Assembly (NCBI GenBank): GCA_021397845.1
Contig: CM038040.1
Location: 62,636,088-62,700,087, forward strand
Direction: 5' to 3'
DNA length: 64,000 nucleotides
DNA from: Areca catechu
Lineage: Eukaryota > Streptophyta > Magnoliopsida > Arecales > Arecaceae
Shown piece by piece: positions 1 through 10,093 of the stretch (position 1 is its first letter; every line of letters starts with the position of its first letter). The notes below the pieces were generated by a model, which made no database searches, was not told the origin of the DNA, and saw only the letters and a program-made list of their open reading frames with translations. The translations under genes were made by a program, and so were the position numbers.

Positions 1-3000
1 ATATTTTAATCTTCAATCATAGTTATATAATTAATGTTAATATATTATCATATCATAATATTAGTAAAATACTAATATTAATACTTACACACTAGCAGGT
101 TTGTTTCATTTCCAAGAGATTTATCTGGAATTACCCAAACATGAATTGGAACTAATCACGTCCAATGATACCCATGAATTGTTTTTCCATTCCTAATTTC
201 CATTCTAGACGATAAAACATGGCCTAAAAGACAATTAGATGAACAGCTTTCCCTTTTCTTTGAGAACAGTGCAGGTCTCATGAAGCAATTTCTGATAAGG
301 TAGTGAACACCTTTCCCCTTTTCTTTAAGAACAGTGCAGGCCTCACACTTAAACCAATTTCTGATAAGGTAGTGATACGCTCACTTCAAATTTGGCCAAA
401 AATAAACCTTTTATCTACCCCTACTTAAGAATTGACCTAAAACGAAAACAAACTCTGCAACATTCCTTATATCTGATCAAATTTCAGTCTCCCCACCCCA
501 AATCTAAAATACAAGATTGACTAATAATAAGCACTTTTAAGTCTTTTAAATGACTTGAAACTTCCTTAACAAACAAGAAATGGAATCATAAATAGACTTA
601 AGCACCTACATGTACCCAAATCTTTCATCACATTGCATGATCTGCAGAACAGACTTTAATCTTTATGAGGTTTGATAGTAAAAACCCACAATTGTCTTCT
701 CCTCGATATTTTCACCTTATTTGTTGTAAGTTACCTAATGATTGCAATGCTGAAATGTGGAGGTATTCTCCCACACTAGGATACATGGATACTTCAAAAC
801 ACATGCAATGTCCACATCAGATATTGATACTCATTGGATGCCTTTTCAATATGCATCCAATGCTTGTGCTAAGTATCTTAAATACTTCCCAAAAATACTC
901 AAAATACTTCTTTGATATCTTTGGAAGTGAGGGAGGGTGTTTTCTTTCTTTTTTAATGTAAGCCTTTTCATGATGAATGGTCAGTTTGGAATCTATGATG
1001 TCATATTAAACATGAAGGATTAATTAAAATCTATGGATAGAAATGACAAGATGATGAGGTTACAACAGTTGATGCTATCGTATAAAGCATGGATTGTGTT
1101 ATTTTGATAGTCTACCATGCTCTATTGATGCTTTTTTACATATGCACACATACATATATGCATCTATGTGTGCATGCGTGAGTGCATGTATGTAATATGT
1201 ATGCATGTATTCAGTGATGTATCCTAGCTACACCGTATCCTACTTTTTCAAGATTTTTTGCATCTAGAGTCTGTATTATCTTGTATCTGTATACTGCATC
1301 CATATTCATGCCTCATACAGCTCCCACATGAAAAGACACCCTCATCATATATCCACAATCAGCATGCAGGCTGAGTTACTATCATGGGAATGAAGTTACA
1401 TAATTACTCAAACAATCTCTTGCAGAAGGTCAAGTATGAACTATTTTAGGCATTACTGAGAGAAACCTCCTGAAGTCCTAGCCAAAGTATAGCATACTCC
1501 TTGGCAACCTAAGCCTCCTTAATATCCATCTTTTACCAACCAACATGTGATAGTGACAACCTTAAAGATAGAAATAGGCACAACATTATCTTGCACCCTT
1601 GACCATCACCTTTCATCTGTTAGCCCGATTAGATTCAGCTAACAAATAGAACCTCGCTCTCCCTCAGCAGCATCCCCTGGTTCAAGTTCATGTCCTTTAT
1701 CACCTTTTTACAAAGGCAGACAGAAAATAAGTAATAGCTGTATCCCTGTTCTCCACATCTGCAGTTAACAAGGTGTGTGCATAACCAATAATACTGATGT
1801 TGAATCTTAGCGTTCCAATACCAAATTGAAGTGCACAAGTTCCAATACCAAATTGAAGTACACAAGTAGATGGCTTTTTGATCAAAAAGATAAAAAGGTC
1901 TAGTTCCGATTGATTAGATCTGAAAATATCTTAGATCAAGAAAAACTTCAATACATGGTAAATGGTTTCAGGTTGAATTTATGATTCTTATTGAGCAACT
2001 TCTCTACCCATGATGATGAATGGAGAAGGCCATAGGAAAAAAGTTTGCCTCTATTTCGAGTATTCTTTATGAAAACCAGCCCATAAAGTTGCTCCATGTA
2101 ATACCAAACAGAAGGCGAGCATTCATTTAAAAAAACAAAAAAGAAAATCTATATATAATTCAAGTTTCAAGAATGAGAAGTAAGGGTTTTTCAGCTTCCT
2201 TAGACATTGGACTTCTGAACTCCTCAAGAACTTCAGATCACTTAGCCATGTGATTTTTTCTTCTCTTTTGAACAAGTGTGGGCCTCATGTTGTATTCAGG
2301 AACTCTTAAAAAAAATTATGGAGAGCTCTGCTGGGGAGGGGGGAAAACATGTAAAAGCAACAAGCAAGCTTATTCTTCAATCACAATATCACAACTGCTT
2401 GCCAAGATTCCACTTATACTAGAAATGTCCACATTTTCCATTAGGCACACCAACAACTGCAATTGAAAAGATGCATTTTTTTTACAACAATCCAGGCACT
2501 CCCTATAATTTTTTTAAGGTAGGTCCCATATAATTGTTGTTTACTCTTACCTCTTTTTCTTGTATGCCGGTGGTTTCTCCCTTCAGAACAAGATAAACCC
2601 TGTGGTCAGAGCTAATTAAAAATTACCCAAAGTAGATGTATGGTCCACTAAAATATGGTTATAATTTAATTTAATCTTCATCTTATATGAATAAGAAACT
2701 TTAGATAAACAATAACACTCTAAGCCCCAATAAACAAGAAAAGACGAATGATGCTTAATCAGAGGCATTACTATTATTAGATCTCCACCATTTCTTCAGA
2801 TTACCATGATAGCCTCAGAGTCAGATGGCATCACAATGATCATTTCTCACAGTTCTTCCATATAAATCCCTCCCCAAACTACGAGCCTATTAAATCTTTA
2901 TTATACATGCTCATAGCATCTTGGATTTTTCATCCCTTCTAGGGCAACTTCTATAACTTGTATTATGATTGTGATTCCAACCTGGGTATCACACATCAGC

Positions 3001-3464
3001 CTCAACATTCTCCTTCATGTGCTCCACATATTTTGTCCTTGGACTCTCTTTATACTTCTGGTTCACTAATCCATATATTTTCTTGTTAAAAATCAAAGGC
3101 ATCTGATCCATTTAATATCTATGAAATCTTTGCATAACGCACCTTGCTCATTTGCTCTCTTTCTTCCAAATTTAAGAGAAGTAAGGTGATTAAAACAAAC
3201 TCTCTCTTGGCCACTAACTTTTATTGGGGCTTCACCTTCAATTTTGTCCAATTGAAGTTATATTTGGCAAACAATAAGTTAGTTTCAGAATCTCAAGATA
3301 CCAATCTGCTAACTGCGAAATTAAAATTTTAAATTATGTATAGCTGGGTAAATTGGATTTACAAGAAATGACAATAAAGAAAAGTAACTAAAAAGTAATC
3401 TACTCCCAAGCTTATTTAAGATATGAAACAAATATTGAACTATGTTGGTTAGATAACTGCTTAC
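1..3464. other. ERG intron 3 and flanking noncoding DNA
   Basis: AT-rich DNA with no convincing exon of the ERG gene and no other gene. It holds a local duplication of about 60 bp (245-305 against 306-370, both containing 'agaacagtgcagg' and 'tttctgataaggtagtga'), a 27-bp tandem repeat at 1812-1865 and a short splice-flanked open segment at 2551-2599. The ORFs here are short and of random composition. Confidence 0.5.
1812..1865. repeat. Two tandem copies of a 27-bp unit
   Basis: The unit begins gttccaataccaaattgaag at 1812 and again at 1839; the copies differ by a single base. Confidence 0.85.
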
Positions 3465-3613
3465 GTGGAAAGGTGCCTATGGACATCAAATATCACTATT
3501 AGCAAATCATAAAGATCAATAGAGCTCCAAGCACTTTCAACACGAACTCTAACATCTGCCCTGTAAGGGTATCCATGATGCCCAATCATCAGTCCTGGAG
3601 TGTCAAAAAAACA
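3465..3613 (-). CDS. ERG: ERG exon 3 (residues 214-262, G3 region)
   Basis: It starts after a CTACAG acceptor with CFFDTPGL, which completes the G3 motif DTPG, and runs on through YPYRADVRVRVESAW to FDVHRHLS, a run typical of Era between G3 and G4. The donor is GTAAGC at 3464 leftwards. It leaves a split codon (AC plus one base). No matching exon beginning with the expected Pro-Asp-Ser segment was recognised further left. Confidence 0.88.
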
Positions 3614-6600
3614 CTGTAGAGAAGGTTGTTAGAAAATATGGTTAAAAAACAAATGCTATGCATATAGAAACAGTACATGCTGTTAATCTATTATTGTTTT
3701 GTGAATGGATATTAAGAAATACATAGAAAGGTAGAAGAGGTTTTAAAGAGTGGAGACAGAATTCACAATAACAGCATCAGTGAAATCGTTCTTTAAGGGC
3801 AAAGAACTGATTGATCAGCAGGAAATAAATGTTATTTCACTTTTTCCAATCAAGTAATTGCATTCTCGTATAATAAATTCTAGAAAAGCTTTATGAATTT
3901 CGCTGTTGCTAGTTCAGTAAGAGTTCCTACATTATCAATGAAAAGAGATTTAAGACAAGGAATGTCATAAAAGAAGATGCACAAGAAAGAAATTGCAATA
4001 AAAACCATGACCAGTTATGTTTTGATATACAGAAAGAGGAAGTGGCCCTACATTAGCAATATGCAGAAAGAGGAAGTGGCCCTACATTAGCAATATGTTA
4101 GCTACCCCCTGCCTTCCATTACTTTGTTCTGATTCTGTTGGGTATGAGATTACAAAACTGAAATGCGAAACGTATTTATGCATGCACCCCTGTGCATTAT
4201 TCTTGGTAGCAGGAATCTTCTACCTAGGGTAGCATACCAGCTTAGAGAATTCCCAAGAAACTCAAACACACACCCACTTCCTTGTTTCAAGTGTTTTTAA
4301 AATGCCTACTTCCCCTCACCTATAACCAAACCGGATCTAGATTCCAGCAACTAAGGTGTTACTCTAACTCAATGAAATGCCAAATGTTCAGATATCCTAA
4401 ACCAGCTATCGAAAATGCAGGTTTAATTTTGTAATGGTCCTTACAACTTAGATGACCAATGTAGACCTTGTTCTTCAATAAACACAGCAACTAATAGGCA
4501 CTTGCACATGGTAAAGTCCAAATGAGCTATCGCCCTATAACCAATGGGACCAAATAATGTAAGGAAATGAACAACAAAGCTATTTAGACTATGTTGTCCT
4601 CCTTTCCCTTCTGTTCCTCTTATCTTTCACCTTTTTCTTTTTTCATTTCTGTCTACTTCTTTTCTTAATCATAAATGCAAGATAGTGTTTGTTTGATTCT
4701 AGATCTGTAGTACCATAAACCACGCATTGATTCCTTAGTCAACTAGATTAACAATACTCATTTCTCTCTCAAGTAGATCAATATACTACTCTCCACATCA
4801 CTGCCAAACTACTCCATTAAATATTTGTTCCAGTTTCCAACTTGGCCACAAGTCCATAATTCAAATAATATCTGCCTATAATAGATAGTTGCTAACTTAG
4901 TACCTAAACAAAAAATGACCACATTCTTCTAGATTTCATCAATAAACATTATCTGGTCAACTTCTAATAGCAAAAAAATTACCATATCTGTTTAAGAGCA
5001 TTAATGTTTCATTACAATCTTATCATACTCTAGTAATGCATGGAAGGAGTACAAGCACCCCCATGCAGGGTTCTTTTCCAAAATTTCGTCGCCTTGAGTC
5101 ACACATATAAGCATGAAAAGATCATCGAAGTAGTCAATACATCAACACAGATAGTTTGTTTTGCTATCACAACATTGCATTTTGATAAAAATCTCGAAAG
5201 CACATAGCAATACAGCATATTTTCTAAAATCAATCACACCTCTCCTCTGAGATATGTCATGGAAAATAATTACAACATCTTACAAAAAAAAAAGGATCCA
5301 AGGAAGCATTGATGTTTTGATTCTAAATATATATCAACTTTATTTCACCATGCAAACAATACGCATAATTATAACTGAACAAATAGCAATGATAGCAAAG
5401 ACCAGTTAGCTTGCTTTACTCTAATTCAATCATGAGCAAGGATGAAACATACTATTTGTGTGTTTCCTTTTGTCATCACTCCTAAGACTTCATGAGTAGT
5501 TGTATTGGTTTTCCTTGAAACCGCAGCAACTTTTGTTCCCACCTGAAGCATAAACAGAGAACAGAAAACTGATCAGATAATTAAAATCCAGGATTCAAAA
5601 GATGGTGACAAAAACATATAAAGGATTAATCCTTAATAAAGAGAGGCACATGACAAAGAAATATATAAAGGTTTTCCCCACTTGCATGTAATTACATATT
5701 ATATCCATTACTTAAGAACACTTTTTGTATCACGACCAACTATACACTTATGAAGAAAAAAGTTAATCCAACAGATGCCTAGAGTTGAACATGTTCGAAA
5801 GGAGAAGCAGAAGTTAAGGATAAAAATAAAATAATTGCAAGAACGCTAAAAACAGGTCAAAATAGTTGGAACTAAAGGAACTCAAAATGATACATTTCTC
5901 AAAAAAAAGCGATATCCTCAAGGTTTTAAATCCCGTGGAACGAGGATGTCTCAGTTTTTTCATGGAACAGAATGCATCAACATCCCATCCCATCCCGACA
6001 CTCAAGACAGGGGATGTCCAAAGGCATCTTGATTGGAATGCTGGAACGCTAGTGGGACATCGTGTCCCAACATATGGGAATGATACCCTGTCCCGGTATC
6101 CCGTGGAACATCCTGCCGGGACCTGAATCCTTGGATGTCCTAGAATGCACAAATAATTGGTTGGGGTATTGTAATTGGATAACCATTATGTACATAGTTT
6201 ATATAGTGCAATACAAAGAGCAAAGAATGAGCTCAGTGAGTTCATTAAGGGGAAGAAGGACACTACAAGCCTGACAAAGGCGTTGAGATGCCCATAAGCA
6301 GGAAAGAGAGAAAAAGTACTGATAGACAAAGAATCAAAATAGAACTCATTAGATTTAGGATGTCTCAGATAAAAACAAGTAAAAACTTCAACCTTAAATT
6401 GCCTAAGCATGGAAGCACAAGAAGTCCCAAGAACGTGATAAAAGTTATGCTCAGTCACACTGTTTTGCTCATATGTTGGGAAAACAATAAGAGAAAGTAA
6501 CTCATAAGTGCAGACAGGAGATATTCATCTGCATTCAGGCTGAGATGACTTAACAAGTCTCCTGAAACAGGTGCAAATCATTAATGAAGTTAGAAACATC

Positions 6601-7576
6601 AAACTGATGATGCATCAAGTAGACGACACAAGAGAATCTGCAAATGCATGTCTAGATGAAGAATAAGTTATCAACATCTTGGTTTTGGACTGATGACCAC
6701 ATCGACTATCAATATGGCTGGACACACGTTTAGCCATGCATGAGTATTTTATTGTTAAAGGCTCTCATGCACTACATCCTGCAGGATTGAACTATTTACA
6801 CAGCTGGAAGCGCATCCATCATGCAAGAATTTTCTATTAATCAATGAATCCTAAATAACTTTCTCAAGAGTGTTTGATTTCTCTGACCACTACAAAAGGG
6901 ATGCTGACCACTACAATCTGGAGGTAACTAATACCTCATAAGACCGATCATTGCTCAAATAATTTCAAGCGATAATAAACAAAGTTAGAAGGAAAACTAC
7001 TCAGAAACACAAAGGAACCAACTTTACCATAAAATTCGTCAAGGAAGACTTCCCGGCATTGGGAGCTCCAATGATCCCAACCGAAAGCGATCGCTGGTCT
7101 TCCTCCTTCACCACCATATGCTCATCCTCAACATCATCGGGCGGCTCCAGCGCCGCTTCGAGGAGAGCTCTGGCAAGCATCGCCGCCCTCTCCCTCTCCT
7201 CATCCCCCTCCTCCTCCTCCGCCTGCTTCGGGCCGGCCTTCTTCCCTCCGAACAAAGCCTGGTCGGCCCTCGCCCGGTAGGTCTCATCCCAGCTCGGTTT
7301 CTTCTGGTAGGAATTCGTTGGGGACGGACAGGGATCGGTAAAAGGGAGGGAGAATTCGCTGCTATCGAAGTTGGCAGGAGTGACGTTGGCATCGGTGTCT
7401 TCGTCGGTAGAGGAGGCGGCGGCGGCGGCGGCGGACGGGTGGGTTTGGGGCTGGGCGGCGAAGGTGCGAGAGAGGGCGGAAGGAAGGAGACGTGTTCGAT
7501 TTGTGGTCGAAGAGAAGAGAGTGGAGAGAGAGGAGGAGGAGGAAGTCAGGATTCTAGTGGCTCTCAAAGCTTTCAT
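3465..7576 (-). CDS. ERG: Era-like GTPase (ERG family), 5' coding exons, gene runs past window edge
   Basis: Three exons join in frame: 7028-7576, 5453-5542 and 3465-3613, giving 262 residues and two bases of the next codon. Seen: an N-terminus rich in Ser, Thr and Arg with few acidic residues (organelle transit-like), an acidic low-complexity linker, then G1 GAPNAGKS at residues 170-177, the G2 region with TNTTTHEV at 196-203, and G3 DTPG at 217-220. Known: plant ERG proteins are Era-type GTPases, thought to act in organellar small-subunit rRNA maturation, with a G domain followed by a C-terminal KH domain. The start chosen is Met at 7576; an in-frame Met 13 codons upstream (7615) would put an uncharged stretch ahead of the transit-like segment. 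The G4 motif (NKxD) and KH domain were not found between 1 and 3464, so the gene is taken as cut by the window edge; decay of the 3' part cannot be excluded. The gene lies downstream of, and parallel to, the SUF4-like gene. Confidence 0.88.
4030..4097. repeat. Two tandem copies of a 34-bp unit
   Basis: The unit 'cagaaagaggaagtggccc...' at 4030 is repeated at 4064 with essentially no change. It lies in ERG intron 2, which otherwise (3614-5452) shows AT-rich noncoding DNA. Confidence 0.85.
5453..5542 (-). CDS. ERG: ERG exon 2 (residues 184-213, G2 region)
   Basis: The exon has 90 bases, phase 0 at both ends. It starts after a TGCTTCAG acceptor and ends at a GTATGT donor. It translates to the Era G2 segment, with KVAAVSRKTNTTTHEVLGV matching the family pattern. 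It is too short to stand out as an ORF and was found by reading for the residues expected after the P-loop. Confidence 0.9.
5920..6133. mobile_element. MITE-like inverted-repeat element, CATCCC/GGGATG rich
   Basis: A 214-bp GC-richer block inside ERG intron 1. Its left end (aaggttttaaatcccgtgg) is similar to the reverse complement of its right end (aaggattcaggtcccgg). It is flanked by an imperfect 9-bp repeat, gatatcctc at 5911-5919 and gatgtccta at 6134-6142. The ends resemble those of the GGTACC-rich elements in the SUF4 introns. A 9-bp target duplication would suggest a Mutator-type element; the repeat is imperfect, so the class is tentative. Confidence 0.5.
7028..7576 (-). CDS. ERG: ERG exon 1 (residues 1-183)
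   Basis: This exon is much more GC- and CpG-rich than the DNA around it, as monocot first exons often are. It encodes the transit-like N-terminus, a run of six alanines near residue 50, a Glu-rich segment near 120-160 and the P-loop. It ends in phase 0 after ATG at a GTAAAG donor (7027 leftwards). Confidence 0.9.
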
Positions 7577-9065
7577 CTCTCCCTCGCCCGCTGAAGAGAG
7601 AGAGAGCGGCACCAAGCGCTATGCGACTGGCAATGAAGTGGGGGCTTTGGTGGTTTTAATTCGGGGTTTTTTTATTTGTTTCTTTTTGCCTGTTGGCAAA
7701 CACGAACACCAAACACCGGGCCGTAGCAGGCCAGGCCAAGTCAAGTCAAGTCGGATCATAGGCCATCCCCAGATAGTCTTTATACATCGCACCTGATATA
7801 GAAAAACTACCCCTCTTCATTTTTTGACATACATTTAATATTAATAATTTTATTTTTTTATGAAAAAATTTAAATAATAAAAATATTTTTAAAAAAAAAT
7901 TATAATTTATATTATGGTATCTCGTAATTTGAATTATAATATCCATATATCATAAGATCAAAAAATATTTTTATCATTAAAAAAATTTAAAAATTTTTTA
8001 ATAATAAAAATATCTTTGATCTTCTGATATCCTATAAACAGGATGGTTTATAAAAGAATATCATAAAAAAATAATATTTTTATCATTCAAATACATATTT
8101 AATACGTGTGGTTTGTTTTTTTAAACAAATATTTGAAGGCAAAAAATGCAACACCCTTTGTGAACAGGATATCATAATCATTCATAGAATGTCATAAAGC
8201 CAAAGATATTTCTATCATTAAATTTTTTTTAATTTTTTAATTATAAAAATATCCATTGATCTTATGATACAAGGATGTCATAATTCAAGCATGGGATATC
8301 ATTATCCAAATTAACTGGTATCATAATTTTTTTTATAAAGAAACGATATTTTTATTATTTTAAATTTTTAACAAAGAAATAAAATTTCAGGAACTAAATA
8401 TATTTTAAATAATAAAATTTATATGATCTAACCATATTTGATAGCATATTTTTTCTGCCCTATTCTGGTAGACAAAGAATTACTAAAGCTAGCACTTATC
8501 AGCCTTAATGTTAAATAATTATTTAATATTCCTAACCAACAATCACCGCCCCCCCCCCCCCCCCCCTCCCGACACACAAAATATATATATATAATTTAAT
8601 TTTGTCTCATTTATATTTCTCAATCAACTTTCGTAACCTTTGAATCCAAGCTCAACACTCTTGAGTCCGATTGATTAAAATCATCTAAAAACTGCAGAAT
8701 TCACAAACTTAAAAAAAAATGTTATCATAAAACATATTTCATCAAAACAATGCTTGTCCTAGCCGCGTGCCACTTAAAAGTATGATAAGCGTTCTGCACA
8801 ACTTTCCCTTAAAATATTCTCATAGGTGACTTTATCGGCATGCTGAACTAGCTTACTTATTTACTAATGGCACGTTAAGACATAATTAAGTTCATTAAGG
8901 AATTGGAGTAGAATCAACTTCCACTCCGATCTTTTACAACTGCTTCCCTCCACTTTCACACAACCCTATTCACTTGCTATGATCATTGGGATTTCTCTCC
9001 TCTTATCAACCCCCACTTTTTAATCTCTTTGATTTTTATTGTTATCTATAAGTACCAATACCATC
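7577..9065. promoter_or_regulatory. Upstream region of the ERG gene
   Basis: Presumed promoter and 5' leader. GC-rich DNA continues to about 7780, then a very AT-rich stretch follows (7800-8420) with many poly-A and poly-T tracts and repeated 'tatcataa' words, then a poly-C run at about 8549-8566. No gene is visible. No specific promoter element could be assigned with confidence. Confidence 0.4.
8549..8566. repeat. Poly-C homopolymer
   Basis: About 18 consecutive C on the plus strand followed by TCCC, in an otherwise AT-rich region. Exact length is the kind of feature sequencing often gets wrong. Confidence 0.8.
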
Positions 9066-9102
9066 ACCAACTCTCACCTTCCACTAAAATGATTTAAATA
9101 GC
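9066..9102 (+). repeat. Left copy of 37-bp direct repeat around the LTR fragment
   Basis: It begins accaactctc and ends taaatagc. The right copy is at 10057-10093; 32 of 37 positions match by hand count. It is far longer than the 5-bp duplication an LTR element makes. Confidence 0.75.
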
Positions 9103-10056
9103 AGGACGCCGCGGGCGGCTGCCGCCGGTCTTTAGCCGCTTCCTAGAAATGCTGGATCGCTGAGATAAGTATTTCGATACGGTTCACCAGCATTTGGAAT
9201 TGCTGCAGTCCCAGAGTTACGGTGGGCTCGGCAGCGGCGACCGTGGCGTCCTCCTCGCGGAGTACTTCAGGTATATGGAGGGAGTGCCTCCCTCTAGAGG
9301 AGACACTTCGCGTTCTTCCTCTCACCATCTGTAACTTTCTTCGATCGATCTCTCCTTTTAGAACAGGGAGCGGAACGAAGGTTCAAGGGCCCTCCTTCTA
9401 CCGCCAATCTGTTGCCGCGCTCATCCCTAGACCGGGCTCTACTCACTGTGCTGGAAAGCTCCTCGGCCGGCCAACCTACAAAAGGTCCCCTGGGCGCCGG
9501 AGGTATTCCGACGGGGGACACTCCGATGCTTAAGTTAGTAGAGGTTTTGGAGCAACAGAGTGGAGAGAGGCAAAGAAAGAACGGAGAACGGAGAGGAAAG
9601 AGCCTCTTACCCCAGCGGAGGTCCCCTGGATCCTTTTTATGGGCGTGGAATACTGCCAAAATTCGTTAGAAGATAGAGACGAAGTCCCTGATTTGCCCCT
9701 CAGAGGATCGAAGTAATAGCCATGTGGCACAAAATCATGGCCACGTCGAAGAATCCGTTGCAACAGAATTCCGGTACCAGCTGGAGAAAATTTTACGGAA
9801 CCCTCAGGCGTTCTTTCGAACATGGATCAAGTTGGTCGGCTTCTTGGTTGGTCGGCCCTTAGGTGGTCGGCCTCTAGTCGGTCGGCCTCTAGGTAGGCTC
9901 TAGAGTAATCAGCCCAATAATCAATCGGCTCATTGGGCCTTCGGTGGGGATGCATCCGGGCCTCCGAGGGAGCCGACCGGCGGGGACTTCAATCCGCCTC
10001 AACCGGCCGAATACCTTGTCCGGCTCAATCTCGGGTCCGACCAGGCGTATATAACA
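9103..10056 (-). mobile_element. Truncated gypsy-like LTR with leader and gag start
   Basis: A GC-rich block in AT-rich intergenic DNA. Read on the minus strand it has repeated GGTCGGCC words (9830-9900), then a TATA-like CCCATAAAAAGG near 9640, then a primer-site-like region attggcggtagaaggaggg (9390-9408) of the type that follows many plant gypsy LTRs, then an ORF (9143-9328) beginning MVRGRTRSVSSRGRHS and reaching QQFQMLVNRIE, like the start of a gag. There is no further gag or pol, so it is a 3'-truncated fragment. It is flanked by a 37-bp direct repeat. Confidence 0.6.
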
Positions 10057-10093
10057 ACCAACTCTCTACTCCCACTCAAATGATTTAAGTAGC
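10057..10093 (+). repeat. Right copy of 37-bp direct repeat around the LTR fragment
   Basis: It begins accaactctc and ends taagtagc, with five mismatches to the copy at 9066-9102. Confidence 0.75.

Noticed and set aside
665..961. 98-codon plus-strand ORF near the left edge as a gene
   Set aside because: Composition is like AT-rich noncoding DNA, there is no domain or related copy, and it lies in the presumed ERG intron.
2150..2480. Candidate KH-domain exon of ERG
   Set aside because: No residues of the KH signature (GKxGxxIGxIG) could be read in any minus frame here.
7059..7796. Long plus-strand ORFs opposite the first ERG exon
   Set aside because: They are shadows of a GC-rich coding exon; the minus frame carries the conserved P-loop and joins to exon 2, while the plus frames are repetitive Gly/Arg/Ser translations.
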